Origin: Paracoccaceae bacterium
Lineage (GTDB): Bacteria > Pseudomonadota > Alphaproteobacteria > Rhodobacterales > Rhodobacteraceae
Reading direction: 5' to 3'
DNA: 64,000 nucleotides
Assembly (NCBI GenBank): GCA_002402045.2
Contig: NVUX02000060.1
Span: 37,033 to 101,032 of the forward strand
Part shown: piece after piece, positions 28,322 through 37,760 of the stretch
How the letters are laid out: each line of letters opens with the position of its first letter
Position numbering within the stretch: the stretch's first letter is position 1
Translations under genes and position numbers: made by a program
The notes under the pieces: generated by a model
Databases searched by the model: none
Told to the model about the DNA's origin: nothing
What the model saw: only the letters and a program-made list of their open reading frames with translations

Positions 28322-28891
28322 ATGAGCAACTCTCTCTCCAAACTAGACTGGCTGCAAGCCGGCTTCCGCGCCCTTACTAAAGCAGGCCCTCAGGCGCTCA
28401 AAGCCGAGCAAATGGCCAAGTCCCTCAACGTAAGCAAAGGCTCTTTTTACTGGCATTTCAAAGACATAAAGACCTTTAAAACCGCGATGATTTCTTACTG
28501 GGAACAGGCTGCCACCGCAGATGTCATTACCCAAATCAACGCGGGAAAAGAAAACCCAACCGAAAATCTTTTCGATCTCGCGCTCCGTTCTACAGAGCAA
28601 CCCCATGAGAAATACGGCGGCCCCGCATGCGAATCGGCCATCCGAGACTGGGCCAGATATGACGCCGAAATTGCCGCCATCGTTGCAAAAATTGACGCCC
28701 AGCGGATAGCCTTCACAGCGTCACTTTTCCAAGAATCCGGACACAAAAAAACGCAGGCAAGCCAATCGGCCCGCCTGCTTTATAGCGCTCTCATTGGGCT
28801 AGATATTCTCGCAGCGGCAAACCTCAGCACGCCGCAGCAAGACCTCTCCGAGCTGGTAAAGATACTCCTTAAACAGCCCTCGGCACACTAA
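28322..28891 (+). CDS. TetR family transcriptional regulator
   Basis: 189 residues: N-terminal TetR helix-turn-helix (about 10-55, with LKAEQMAKSLNVSKGSFYWHFKDIKTF) and a helical ligand-binding domain. The ATG is only a few bases from operator 2 and has no obvious RBS, so the message may be leaderless and autorepressed. Its likely targets are itself and the divergent two-gene membrane unit. The ligand is unknown. It overlaps the end of the convergent DUF2793 gene by 23 bases. Confidence 0.88.
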   Translation: MSNSLSKLDWLQAGFRALTKAGPQALKAEQMAKSLNVSKGSFYWHFKDIKTFKTAMISYWEQAATADVITQINAGKENPTENLFDLALRSTEQPHEKYGGPACESAIRDWARYDAEIAAIVAKIDAQRIAFTASLFQESGHKKTQASQSARLLYSALIGLDILAAANLSTPQQDLSELVKILLKQPSAH

Positions 28892-29582
28892 GCTCCACAT
28901 AATGCACACAAAGCCGCACAGTGCCGCCCCCAAACGTCCCCGCATCAGGCGTTAGCAAAAGCGGCGTGTCAGCATAATAGGTCAGCGGCTGCCCGCTCAG
29001 CCCCTTGGCCCAAGAGTTCAGCCCAAGCCCAAGCCCCGAGCCATAACGGTTTACCGAGCCCGCCACCCCAAGCTGCCAGCTGCCAATGCCCGTGCCACTA
29101 ATCGTCGAAATAACGCGCCCGGTCACCCCAATCACTTGCGCGCCGTTCGGGATCACATTCACCGTGGTCGAATCCGCCCCCGCCGTGATCACATGGTCAA
29201 TCTCCGCCATTCGCCAATGCGTGCCCGCACCGCCCACGCTTGCCACCACAGCATCGCTTTGCCAGTCCACGCCATCATAAACCACAGCCTCGCCCGTCGC
29301 CTCATCCCAGCCGCGCCAGCCAAGCTTAGGCAGCATAAACACCCAGCCGCCATTGGCCTGCACCGCAACCTCGCCCTCATGGCCAGCCCAGTCGCCACTC
29401 GCGCCTACGCCAATGCCGTAAGCCGTGCCATCTACGGCCACCGGCGGCACCGTTACGCCCCGCGCTTTCAGCCGCATCTGCGCCACCGCATCCGCCCGCG
29501 CCAGCGCCTCGTTTACCGTCACATGCTTTTGCGCCTGTGCCGCATCCAAAAGCGGCATGCCAAAGTTATACGTATTAGCCAT
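28869..29582 (-). CDS. DUF2793 protein, last gene of the gene-transfer-agent cluster
   Basis: 237 residues starting MANTYNFGMPLLDAAQAQKH, the DUF2793 signature (MPLLDAAQAQKHVTVNEAL) followed by GTAYGIG...WVFMLPKLGWRGWDE. In Rhodobacterales this domain is typical of a protein encoded after the GTA host-interaction gene, probably a tail-tip or fibre component. The C-terminal half is beta-rich (SVGGAGTHWRMAEIDHVI). It overlaps the preceding gene by 8 bases, so it is coupled. Confidence 0.85.
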   Translation of the reverse strand: MANTYNFGMPLLDAAQAQKHVTVNEALARADAVAQMRLKARGVTVPPVAVDGTAYGIGVGASGDWAGHEGEVAVQANGGWVFMLPKLGWRGWDEATGEAVVYDGVDWQSDAVVASVGGAGTHWRMAEIDHVITAGADSTTVNVIPNGAQVIGVTGRVISTISGTGIGSWQLGVAGSVNRYGSGLGLGLNSWAKGLSGQPLTYYADTPLLLTPDAGTFGGGTVRLCVHYVELSVPRAV

Positions 29583-32500
29583 TTATGGTTATCCTCGCAT
29601 CGGGGCCAGCCCCATAAGTTGTTGAAATTTGAGCGATTTCGAGGTCATACGGTTCCACCGCCCCGTCTGCCCCCTGCATCGCCACGGTATATGTAAAGCC
29701 CGCCGCACCCAGCGTTTCTTCCCGCAGCACAACGCCCCCCTGCACCACCCGCAGCCGATACGCCTCGCTTTCTTCCCCAAGCGGCACCTCAAGCCCCGCC
29801 CAGCTATCGCCATCAATCCGCGTCCGCCTTATCCAGTTCACCGCCAAATCACCGCTGCCCTCAGCCCTCAAATGCGCCGGCGCATAGGGCCTAAGCCCAA
29901 CGCCCTCAAAGGTCTCAATCGCGTGAACATATCGCGGGCTATCATACCCCAGCTTCGCCGGACCAATCCGATAATGCCGCGGCAAGCCCCGCCAAGACGA
30001 AGGCACATCAAGCTGCACCTGCGACCCGTCAAGCAGCACAAAGTCCGCCCCCGCAAACCATATGTCCGGCATAATGCCATCGGTCCCCGCTTGCCCACGC
30101 AGCAGCCCCGTCAGCCGATACTCATCCGGCCCAATCAGCTCAGCATCGCGAAACTGCAATACCTCCCAATCGCCCGTGCCCTCCCGCACAGCCGCCAAGT
30201 TGGCCCCATTCAGCACCTCGATCTCCGAACGCGTCTGCAAATCCCCACCAGAAACCTTCACCCGCACCGAAGCCTCACTCCAGCGCCCAGCGCCAGCCCG
30301 AGGCAAATCATCCAGCAAAGCGCCCATAATGGCACGCCGGGGCACCAGCCCCTCCAGCGCATATCCCGCATCCTGCGGCGCCGAAAGCACCGCCATCTCG
30401 CCCGGCCAAGGCGTCGCCGTCACCGCCACAGTGGGCGCATGTGCCAGCTCATCGCCGCGCAATAACGGCAAGTCCATTATCTCCGCATAAACAGGCCCCG
30501 CCGAAATCAGCACACCTCGATCAAACACACGGTCCTCCGCCAGTGCAGGCACATAAACCCCCGGCTCCACCCGCGTCGCACTCACCTTGCGAAGCCCATA
30601 GTCCTCAACTCTGTCAATCCGATACCGCGTCTCCACACCATCATCGTCCAGCGCCACAACATCCCCCGCCGCCAGCGCCATCTTGCTCGGCGGCAAAGCA
30701 AATTCCGCCCTATCCCGCGCAATCCTCGCCTCCGCCAGCCAGCGCGCCGCCACATTTCGCGCCTGTCCATCAGACAGCGCCAAAGGCAGCTCCGTGCTGC
30801 TCACCCGAGGCACCACCTCATCCGGAAATGCCGCCTCGGCCGCGCCCCCCTGATACTCGTTCATCGGCTCCATATAGCCAATCCGCACCCGCGCCGCCGT
30901 CTCACTTTCAGGGTTCCGCGTTAGGCTCACAGCCGCCTCATCGCCCTCAATGGCAAAGTCATCAGCCCCCAGCACTGCCTGAGCCCGCCCGTGCAGCGTC
31001 CGAAATACAATTTCTCCACCGCTCTCAAAACTCTCAAAACCATAGGCCAGCATAAGCGGCTGCAACCCCTGCCGCGCCGTTTCATTCCGGTCCAGCAGCA
31101 TGCCGCTAACCACCCCGTAAAGCCCTTCAGTATTCACCGCGTCCACACCGCTGCGCGCACATACTTCGCGCACAACCCCATCCAAAGGCGCGCTCGTCAT
31201 CCGCCCAGATATCCAATGCCCCCGCGCAAAATTCGCCCCGTCAGACCACACCGAGCCCCTAGACGGGAAGTCCGGCCAAGGCCGCGCATCCCACGCCCAC
31301 ACATGGGCCCGCCCCATCTCAACCATAGGCGCGCCGTAAACATCCGAAACCGGATTATTCTCCCCCCAATAGCCATAAATCGCGCGCAAATACTGCACCT
31401 GAACAAAGTCATCTCGCCCGCCATTGCTAAAATATGGCACCTGAGATTCCACCGATTTCGGGTCCAAAAACACGTTCGGCTGGTTGGTTCCCTTGTCAAT
31501 CGCAGGGCAGCCAATTTCCGTAAACCAAATCGGCTTACTCTGCGGAATCCAGTCCGTATAACCCACGTTCTGCACACCCCCAATCCGGTTCCTGTGCCCC
31601 CAGCGCCACCAGTTCACAATGTCCTTGTAGCGAAAAATCCAATCTTCCCCATAAGCCCCATCGCTTATGGGCGAGCGCACCTGCAAATCCCGCGCCTCTT
31701 CATTGGCATAATACCAATCAAACCCCTCGCCCCCGGCCACATTGCCCTTCAGGTAATCTAGGTCATAAATAGACCCATGCTCGGCATCCGCATGGTCTTC
31801 GCCATCTCTCCAATCCGAAAGCGGCATATAATTATCAATACCAATAAAGTCTATCTCATCATCAGCCCAAAGCGCATCCAGATGAAAAAGCACATCCCCC
31901 GACCCATCCTGCGGGTGATAGCCAAAATACTCTGACCAATCCGCCGCATAGCCAATCTTGGCATCAGGCAAAATCGCCCGCACATCCGCCGCCAGCGCCT
32001 TCAGCGCCGCCACCACCGGAAACACCTCAGCAGCAGATCTCAGCTGCGTCAGCCCGCGCAATTCCGAGCCAATGCAAAAGGCCTCTACCCCACCCGAAAC
32101 CGCACATAAATGCGCATAGTGCAAAATAAACCTGCGGTATGACCACTCAACAGGCCCCGCATAGGCCACGCCCACGCCCGATGGGCTAAAGTCCCCCACC
32201 GTCGCACTGCCAAAAAACGCCGATACTTCCGCATTCATGGCCGCTGTCTTGTCCGGCGTCCCCACGCCCCCCGGCGCAACAGAGGCCGTAATCCGCCCCC
32301 GCCAAGGAAACGTAGCCTGCTCAGCCCCACCATAAGGGTCCACCAGCCCGTTGCCGCTCGGAATATCCATCAGCACAAACGGATAAAACATCACCTCTTT
32401 GCCTTGCGCCTTAATCGCCGCAATGCTCTGCAATACGGATTCATCACAAGGTGTGCCGCCAAAATTCGGCCTATCCTCAGCGTCTCGGCTCATCAGCGGC

Positions 32501-33435
32501 ACCGCACCCCGCGCAGCCCCGCTCACTTCCCAAGCCATCGGCGAACCATCCACCAAAGCCTGCTCCACCTTCGGCGCAATCGCGCATGAACCACAGCGCA
32601 GGTCATCGCCAAACCAGCTCACCACCAGCGAAACACTCTCGCAATTCGGCAAATCCCCCGCCATCTGCGCCAAGGAAACCTCAAGGTCCGTCCCCCCCGC
32701 CTCGTTATTCACATTCGCCGAGCGGTTAGCCCCCTTACCCTCAGGATAATGCACCGCATCCGTCGCAAGCGAATACTCCCACGAGCCAGGAATAAGCGCC
32801 ACCGCCTTCACCTGCTCCGCCACAGAGTCCATCCGCGCACGGATCACCTCAAAGTTAAACTGCGGCACACGGTTGCCAAATTGCGTCAGGTCCAGATCCT
32901 CAAAAACCACATACGCCACGCCTCTATAGGCCGGCGCATCCCCCTCCACAGCCACAATCGCCGGGTCCGCCATCTGGCCCTCACTGCCCACATGCAGCCG
33001 CCAATTAATCTCACTCATATCCAGCCGCTTGCCATCAGCCCAAACCCGCCCAATCCGCGTAATTTCGCCCTCGCATAGCGCAATCGCAAGGCTCACCGAA
33101 TAGCTATAATCCCGCACCTTAGGCCCGCCGAGCCCCTTGCCCCCGCTGGCCACCACATTTTCCTTAAACTGGCTGGCCCATATCACCTGCCCGCCAACCC
33201 GCATCGCGCCATAAACCTGCGCCATAGGCCGCCCCTCAGCCGCCCCCTGCACGCGCAAAGTGTCCACGCGCCCATGCTCCACAGGTGCCGAGCCGCCCAG
33301 CAACCCCTGATCAATAATATTCCCAATCGTGCCGCCCACAGCACGGCCAATCACAGCCGCCCCCAAGCCCAGCACCGAGCCACCAATCGCCGAGCCTATT
33401 GCCCCGCCAGCCGCCGCCAATAATATCGTCGCCAT
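29575..33435 (-). CDS. GTA host-interaction protein (RcGTA gp15-like, TIM-barrel)
   Basis: 1286 residues, the largest GTA gene. The N-terminus is a Gly/Ala-rich hydrophobic stretch (LLAAAGGAIGSAIGGSVLGL), followed by a tail-protein region, a glycoside-hydrolase-like TIM barrel (about 440-760, with KIGYAADWSEYFGYHPQDGS and WFTEIGCPAIDKGTNQP) and C-terminal phage-tail domains (SLTRNPESETAARVRIGYME). By analogy to RcGTA it forms the tail tip/megatron that contacts and penetrates the recipient. It lies two bases after gp14. Confidence 0.92.
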   Translation of the reverse strand: MATILLAAAGGAIGSAIGGSVLGLGAAVIGRAVGGTIGNIIDQGLLGGSAPVEHGRVDTLRVQGAAEGRPMAQVYGAMRVGGQVIWASQFKENVVASGGKGLGGPKVRDYSYSVSLAIALCEGEITRIGRVWADGKRLDMSEINWRLHVGSEGQMADPAIVAVEGDAPAYRGVAYVVFEDLDLTQFGNRVPQFNFEVIRARMDSVAEQVKAVALIPGSWEYSLATDAVHYPEGKGANRSANVNNEAGGTDLEVSLAQMAGDLPNCESVSLVVSWFGDDLRCGSCAIAPKVEQALVDGSPMAWEVSGAARGAVPLMSRDAEDRPNFGGTPCDESVLQSIAAIKAQGKEVMFYPFVLMDIPSGNGLVDPYGGAEQATFPWRGRITASVAPGGVGTPDKTAAMNAEVSAFFGSATVGDFSPSGVGVAYAGPVEWSYRRFILHYAHLCAVSGGVEAFCIGSELRGLTQLRSAAEVFPVVAALKALAADVRAILPDAKIGYAADWSEYFGYHPQDGSGDVLFHLDALWADDEIDFIGIDNYMPLSDWRDGEDHADAEHGSIYDLDYLKGNVAGGEGFDWYYANEEARDLQVRSPISDGAYGEDWIFRYKDIVNWWRWGHRNRIGGVQNVGYTDWIPQSKPIWFTEIGCPAIDKGTNQPNVFLDPKSVESQVPYFSNGGRDDFVQVQYLRAIYGYWGENNPVSDVYGAPMVEMGRAHVWAWDARPWPDFPSRGSVWSDGANFARGHWISGRMTSAPLDGVVREVCARSGVDAVNTEGLYGVVSGMLLDRNETARQGLQPLMLAYGFESFESGGEIVFRTLHGRAQAVLGADDFAIEGDEAAVSLTRNPESETAARVRIGYMEPMNEYQGGAAEAAFPDEVVPRVSSTELPLALSDGQARNVAARWLAEARIARDRAEFALPPSKMALAAGDVVALDDDGVETRYRIDRVEDYGLRKVSATRVEPGVYVPALAEDRVFDRGVLISAGPVYAEIMDLPLLRGDELAHAPTVAVTATPWPGEMAVLSAPQDAGYALEGLVPRRAIMGALLDDLPRAGAGRWSEASVRVKVSGGDLQTRSEIEVLNGANLAAVREGTGDWEVLQFRDAELIGPDEYRLTGLLRGQAGTDGIMPDIWFAGADFVLLDGSQVQLDVPSSWRGLPRHYRIGPAKLGYDSPRYVHAIETFEGVGLRPYAPAHLRAEGSGDLAVNWIRRTRIDGDSWAGLEVPLGEESEAYRLRVVQGGVVLREETLGAAGFTYTVAMQGADGAVEPYDLEIAQISTTYGAGPDARITING

Positions 33436-33437
33436 TT

Positions 33438-33869
33438 TTAAGCTCTCCCCTCAGGAATCCGAAATCTCCCGGCAATTCGCCGCGCCCACGCAGGCGTGAG
33501 CGGGCTTTCCACCACTCCGCGCCCAGAATAGGCATGTATTATTTTCTCAGCGCCCGCAGTGCCATCTGACAAAATCGCCACATGCTTCACCACATTCCGC
33601 CCCAACCGAAACAGCAACACATCGCCCGTCCCCGCCACTTCGATCTCAATCATATGTCGCCGCGCCGCTGGTAAAAGCCGCTCCACCCCATCGGTTTCCG
33701 ACCAATCCGGCGTATACGCCCCCGGCAGCTCAGGCTCACGCCCATGCAGCTCTCGCCACACCCCACGCAAAAGGCCGAGACAATCCGCCCCGGCCCCTTT
33801 GCAGCTCGCCTGATGCTCATAAGGCGTGCCAATCCACCCCCGCGCCAGCGCCACTATGCGCTCACCCAT
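33438..33869 (-). CDS. GTA cell-wall peptidase (gp14-like, NlpC/P60)
   Basis: 143 residues with the NlpC/P60 cysteine-peptidase fold: Cys30 in GAGADCLGLLRGVW, catalytic His in NVVKHVAIL and a downstream polar residue. It begins ERIVALARGWIGTPYEH, the usual family start. In GTAs it is the tail-tip enzyme that opens the recipient peptidoglycan. It overlaps gp13 by 8 bases. Confidence 0.93.
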   Translation of the reverse strand: MGERIVALARGWIGTPYEHQASCKGAGADCLGLLRGVWRELHGREPELPGAYTPDWSETDGVERLLPAARRHMIEIEVAGTGDVLLFRLGRNVVKHVAILSDGTAGAEKIIHAYSGRGVVESPLTPAWARRIAGRFRIPEGRA

Positions 33870-34752
33870 TTAACAGGCTTCCACCCGTATTCGTCCCATC
33901 ACTTCGCGGAAAATCAGCCACCCAGTCTTCGCCGGGAATCGTCGGAAACCCCCGAAAATTCAGCAGGTTAGAAAACTTGGCTCCACAAGTGCCATGCCGC
34001 TTATCACAGCCCACCACCAGCTCCGCCACATCGCCCACAGCCACCGGCGCGCGCAACTCTTCCCAAAGCTCCATATCGCGAAAATCCACACCAGCCGCAT
34101 CAACCTTCACAATCGACACCACGCCCGCATTCGCCCCGCTCACCCAGCGCATGTGCCCATTGGCAAACCAGCCCAAATCCGCCGCCGGAATGGCATCCAC
34201 CTGCACCCGCCGCGCGTTCACAACCGAAAGCACACTTACCGTCTCAACCCGCCCGGCCAGCCCAAGGTCCACCCCACATCGCGCATCCCCCAGCACCGCA
34301 TCACATCCCGGCACATAGCCCCGCCCAAGCGGCTTGTTCAGCCCCTCAGCCAGCGAGCGCAGTTCCACCTCAAAACCCGTCGCCCCACGTCGAATCTCAC
34401 CCAAGCTGCCGCGAAACACCATCTCCCGCACGCTCACATCACGCCAGTTCACCAGCCATTGCACCACTTCAGCACGGTCAAACTTCCCCGCCAAAATATC
34501 CGCATCCTGCAAGCCAACCGCACTCAAAGCGCCCACAGCCTGCCCGTTATCCACACTTAGCCCCGTGCTACTTTCCAAAGCCGAAGCATCCATGCCAGAG
34601 CCAGCCAAATAAACCTGCCCGCCAAAATCAAGGTCCCGATCATGGTCCGTAAACCCAAACGAAACCCCATCCTTGCGCACCATCCGCCAACACCGGCAAA
34701 TCGTCGTCGCGCCACCATCCAGCAACGCCTGAAATTCACTCGAAATTCCCAT
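33862..34752 (-). CDS. GTA baseplate/hub protein (gp13-like, DUF2163)
   Basis: 296 residues of the DUF2163/phage BR0599 family: starts GISSEFQALLDGGATTICRCWRM-like with Cys residues, includes PGCDAVLGDARCGVDLG and the conserved C-terminal Cys motif CDKRHGTCGAKFSNLLNF followed by FPTIPGED. In RcGTA the homologue is the iron-sulfur-containing hub of the baseplate. The four Cys here support metal binding. The start touches gp12's stop (shared base 34752). Confidence 0.92.
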   Translation of the reverse strand: MGISSEFQALLDGGATTICRCWRMVRKDGVSFGFTDHDRDLDFGGQVYLAGSGMDASALESSTGLSVDNGQAVGALSAVGLQDADILAGKFDRAEVVQWLVNWRDVSVREMVFRGSLGEIRRGATGFEVELRSLAEGLNKPLGRGYVPGCDAVLGDARCGVDLGLAGRVETVSVLSVVNARRVQVDAIPAADLGWFANGHMRWVSGANAGVVSIVKVDAAGVDFRDMELWEELRAPVAVGDVAELVVGCDKRHGTCGAKFSNLLNFRGFPTIPGEDWVADFPRSDGTNTGGSLLNG

Positions 34753-35384
34753 TAAACCCGCACCTCCACCACCGGAACCGCCGGAATTTCCCCAGCCGAA
34801 AACGCCCCCGTGCTCGCCTCTATCCGGTCCGTATCAAACCGCACCGGCACATCAAATTCATACCCCGCCGTCAAAATCGCGTCCAAAGGCGGCGCCACCA
34901 CAAAGCTGATCACCCCCGTAGAATAATCCACATCGAAATGCACACCCTCAGCCAGCACATCCCCCGCCAAAGCCACCACCACGCGGCCCTCCAAAGGCTT
35001 GCTAATAACCCGCTCATAATTAAACACCCCAGAGCGATAATTCTTGATCAGCGGAAATTCCGTACGCACCCCGTCACCGTCCCCAAACTTCTGGTCCAAG
35101 GCCCCGAAATTCGCTGACGGCACACACGATTTAAAGTCAGTCCAGTCCTTCCAGCGAAAGCCAAAAAGCTGCCCTCGCCGCGCTTCAAAAAACGAGAACA
35201 CCTCGGACAAATCGTCAAGCGACCGCATGCCAAGCCCCGCATCATAGCGCCGCCTAGACTGCGCCCAAGGCGAATTTCGCTCTTCAAAACCGTTTGACAA
35301 CGTCACAATCTCTGTGCGCCGCTCCGGCCCACCACTAGAGCCAAATGACAATGCCGTCGGAAACCGAACCTCATGAAAATTCAT
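34752..35384 (-). CDS. GTA distal tail protein (gp12-like, DUF2460)
   Basis: 210-residue DUF2460 protein (FHEVRFPTALSFGSSGGPER, RRRYDAGLGMRSLDDLSEV, FFEARRGQLFGFRWKDWTDF, then YSTGVISFV), a close match to the GTA/phage distal-tail family that caps the tail tube. It follows gp11 by 18 bases with GGGAGGTTAGC as RBS. Confidence 0.93.
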   Translation of the reverse strand: MNFHEVRFPTALSFGSSGGPERRTEIVTLSNGFEERNSPWAQSRRRYDAGLGMRSLDDLSEVFSFFEARRGQLFGFRWKDWTDFKSCVPSANFGALDQKFGDGDGVRTEFPLIKNYRSGVFNYERVISKPLEGRVVVALAGDVLAEGVHFDVDYSTGVISFVVAPPLDAILTAGYEFDVPVRFDTDRIEASTGAFSAGEIPAVPVVEVRV

Positions 35385-35402
35385 GCTAACCTCCCAAAAT
35401 TC

Positions 35403-36065
35403 CTAAAGATTACGCTGTCCGCGCGCCAAAGCCCGCTGATACTGCGCAGCAATCTGCGCCTTTGAGCGCTGAAACCCCGCCACATCCGGCGTGCTAATAT
35501 TCATCGTAATATTCACGGCACCGCCACCGCCGCCGCGCACCCCAAGCTTGCCATCAGCTCCCCGCGCCAGTGGCATAATCGCCTCTGGCCCAGCCTCGCC
35601 CATCAGCCCCATGCCCCCCCGCATAGGAAAGCTCGTCGCCTGCGAAACCACGCCGCCCTTGGCAAAAGCCTGCACCCGCCCACTAGAAAACGCCGCCCCG
35701 TTCTCAAACGGCAGCATCCCAGAAATCAGGCTCTGCAAACCGCCACCAATCAGGTTCCCAAGCCCACTCGTCACCGGCTTCAGCACCGAATCCAGTGCCG
35801 AATTCGCAATCGAAAGCGATAGCCCTTTCAGCACATCCGTCAGCTTGCCCCCATCAAACACCAGCGCGTCAAACGCACTGCGCAAGCTCGTCCCCACCGA
35901 GCGCTGAAAGCCCGTCGCCTGCGCACTTGTCGCCGCCATCACAGTGGTCACCCCCGCCAGCTCCGTCCGAAAAGCCGCCGTCACAGCCTCAGCACCCGCA
36001 ATAGATCCCGCAAGGTCTCCCAGCGCCAAATCCAAATTATCCACATCCGTGCTTACTTCAGCCAT
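35403..36065 (-). CDS. GTA tape measure protein (gp11-like)
   Basis: 220 residues: a helical N-terminal half (AEVSTDVDNLDLALGDLAGS, then Ala-rich) and a Gly-rich C-terminal part (LIGGGLQSLISGMLPFENGA, VMGEAGPEAIMPLARG-like segment). Very short for a tape measure, in keeping with the short GTA tail. Its start overlaps gp10.1 by 8 bases. Confidence 0.9.
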   Translation of the reverse strand: MAEVSTDVDNLDLALGDLAGSIAGAEAVTAAFRTELAGVTTVMAATSAQATGFQRSVGTSLRSAFDALVFDGGKLTDVLKGLSLSIANSALDSVLKPVTSGLGNLIGGGLQSLISGMLPFENGAAFSSGRVQAFAKGGVVSQATSFPMRGGMGLMGEAGPEAIMPLARGADGKLGVRGGGGGAVNITMNISTPDVAGFQRSKAQIAAQYQRALARGQRNL

Positions 36066-36252
36066 TTTCTTCCCCTTTATCAGGATACATTGCCATCAGT
36101 TCAGCCAGCCCCGAGCGGTCCATCATCCGCGCGCCATCAAGCCCCGCCATCAGCGCCAGTTCCGCCGGAGTCAGCGCCCAAAACTGGTCTGGGGCCAGCC
36201 GCAGCTGCCCCAGCCCCAGCCGCATGAGCGCGGGCCAGTCAAACCGCTTCAT
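36058..36252 (-). CDS. GTA tail assembly chaperone (small, gp10.1-like)
   Basis: 64 residues: MKRFDWPALMRLGLGQLRLA with PDQFWALTPAELALMAG, the signature of the short phage tail-assembly chaperone family. It overlaps the preceding chaperone gene by 14 bases; in long-tailed phages this gene pair is often linked by frameshifting, but here it has its own ATG. Confidence 0.9.
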   Translation of the reverse strand: MKRFDWPALMRLGLGQLRLAPDQFWALTPAELALMAGLDGARMMDRSGLAELMAMYPDKGEENG

Positions 36253-36559
36253 CGCTCACCGAAAAAGCCCGCTTCAGCAAAAGCGCTCCCGCCTTTGCCG
36301 CCGCCACAGGCCCGCCCTCAATCGTGCCCGCCATCAGCACTTCCCGCTCAATAGCCAGCCCGCCGCCCCGCAGCCCCGCCAGCAACAACGATATCAAATC
36401 CGAGGCCCTAAACGCCCCGCTTTCAAATCGCTCCACCAGCGCCAGCATAGAGTCCGCCCCCAAGGCGCCCTCCAGTTCCGCCAGCGCCCCAAGGGTAAGC
36501 CGCATGTTATGCGACTCCCCCTCCAGCACCAGCGCCACATCGCCACGATATGGGTTCAT
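36239..36559 (-). CDS. GTA tail assembly chaperone (gp10-like)
   Basis: 106 residues, GTA gp10 family: NPYRGDVALVLEGESHNMRL then TLGALAELEGALGADSMLAL and a helical C-terminus with AIEREVLMAGTIEGGPVAAA. It probably helps load the tape measure. Overlaps gp9 by four bases (ATGA) and gp10.1 by 14. Confidence 0.9.
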   Translation of the reverse strand: MNPYRGDVALVLEGESHNMRLTLGALAELEGALGADSMLALVERFESGAFRASDLISLLLAGLRGGGLAIEREVLMAGTIEGGPVAAAKAGALLLKRAFSVSDEAV

Positions 36560-36993
36560 AGAGACGGCCCCGGAGGTGGCGGTGGAGGCGTCGCAATAAT
36601 CTCGCCCCCCGAAGTCAGCGTAATTTCATACGTCGCCTCGCCGTCATAATTCCCCGCCAATTCAAGGCTGGTAATCTGAAACGGCCCCCGAAACACACCC
36701 AGCGCTGGCACAATTATTTCAAATGTCGGAATATCCGCATTAAAGAAATAGCTCTGCGCCCGCTCCACGGTGTCTTCGTCCAAAAACACCCCCGAGCCGC
36801 TCACCGAAGCCGAGCGAATACCGGTAGAAGGCAGCAATTCCCGCCAGCCCCCCGCACTGGAAATATTAGTAATATCCACCGTTTCCGAGTTAAACGAGAT
36901 CCGCGAGGCCCGAAGGCCAGCAAAGGTCGAATAACTTCCCGTGCCGTCCATATCTATCTTAATCAGTAGGTCTTTGCCCTTTTGAGCTGCCAT
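36556..36993 (-). CDS. GTA major tail protein (gp9-like, TP901-1 type)
   Basis: 145 residues: AAQKGKDLLIKIDMDGTGSY, then FAGLRASRISFNSETVDITN, the TP901-1 major tail family signature, and the C-terminal strand GNYDGEATYEITLTSGGEI. It builds the tail tube. The extreme C-terminus is a proline run followed by GPSL that overlaps gp10's start. Confidence 0.93.
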   Translation of the reverse strand: MAAQKGKDLLIKIDMDGTGSYSTFAGLRASRISFNSETVDITNISSAGGWRELLPSTGIRSASVSGSGVFLDEDTVERAQSYFFNADIPTFEIIVPALGVFRGPFQITSLELAGNYDGEATYEITLTSGGEIIATPPPPPPGPSL

Positions 36994-37005
36994 TTTAAAG
37001 CGTCC

Positions 37006-37428
37006 TTATATTGAGCCATCATCAAGGATTGCGCGAAATACCAGCGCAATCCGGCGAGTTTCCGGGGCCGCGCCTCTGCGCGTCCGCGATTTCAAAAATT
37101 TCAGGTTCACCAGCGACCCGCGCGTCAACCCAAGGTCAGCCCAGGCCAACGTGTCCACCACTTCAGCCGCCACCGCCTTCGCCACGCTAAATCCCGCAAA
37201 ATCCGAGTGGATATTGACCTCAAAATCCAGCGTCACCCCCTTATGGCTGCCACTAGATCTATCCTTCGCCACCTCGTCCCCAAGCGTGATATAGGTCCCA
37301 ATAGGCGGCGCACCACCACTGCCCGGCGGGGCATCATAAATCCCTTCCAAGGCCGCACTCAAAACCGGATTGCCAGAAAGGGCATTAAATACAGCCTCTT
37401 GCAGCGCCGCACTCATCGCATAGCTCAT
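37006..37428 (-). CDS. GTA tail terminator/head-tail joining protein (gp8-like, DUF3168)
   Basis: 140 residues from the ATG at 37428 (ATGA overlap with gp7; GGAGG upstream). DUF3168 family: SYAMSAALQEAVFNALSGNP, IYDAPPGSGGAPPIGTYITL and YDE-like GDEVAKDRSSGS. It caps the tail tube at the head end. Confidence 0.92.
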   Translation of the reverse strand: MSYAMSAALQEAVFNALSGNPVLSAALEGIYDAPPGSGGAPPIGTYITLGDEVAKDRSSGSHKGVTLDFEVNIHSDFAGFSVAKAVAAEVVDTLAWADLGLTRGSLVNLKFLKSRTRRGAAPETRRIALVFRAILDDGSI

Positions 37429-37760
37429 AGCCGGCCCTCCTCGGCCCAAATTTCAAGGTAATGCCCCGCGTCGTCATATTCGCCCACGGCCAATATATCG
37501 AAGCTCCGGTCCCCTTCCCTGAAGCGCTGGTCTGGCCGCGGCCGCGAGTCCGCCCCAAAAGGCGCCGCCCGCGTAATAATCTTGAATTTGCTGACAGAAA
37601 GTGTCCGTCCACCCACCTGCCGCTCCACGGCCCCGCGGGCATCAAGATTAGCCCACAAAGCCCCTTTCGAGACCCAGCTTTCGGTAAAGCCCCCCATGCC
37701 ATCCGGCACGCGCAAAAGCTCTTCAAGCACGAGTTTGCGGTTCAATCGAGGCGTCTTCAT
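37425..37760 (-). CDS. GTA head closure protein (gp7-like)
   Basis: 111 residues of the phage head-tail adaptor family: RLNRKLVLEELLRVPDGMGG, FTESWVSKGALWANLDARGA and RPRPDQRFREGDRSFDILAV. It overlaps gp6 and gp8 by four bases each, so the connector genes are tightly coupled. Confidence 0.92.
   Translation of the reverse strand: MKTPRLNRKLVLEELLRVPDGMGGFTESWVSKGALWANLDARGAVERQVGGRTLSVSKFKIITRAAPFGADSRPRPDQRFREGDRSFDILAVGEYDDAGHYLEIWAEEGRL

Noticed and set aside
29136..32749. Many long plus-strand ORFs opposite the GTA genes
   Set aside because: They are rich in Arg, Pro, His and Ser, as expected from the antisense of GC-rich coding DNA, and the minus-strand frames carry clear phage domains.
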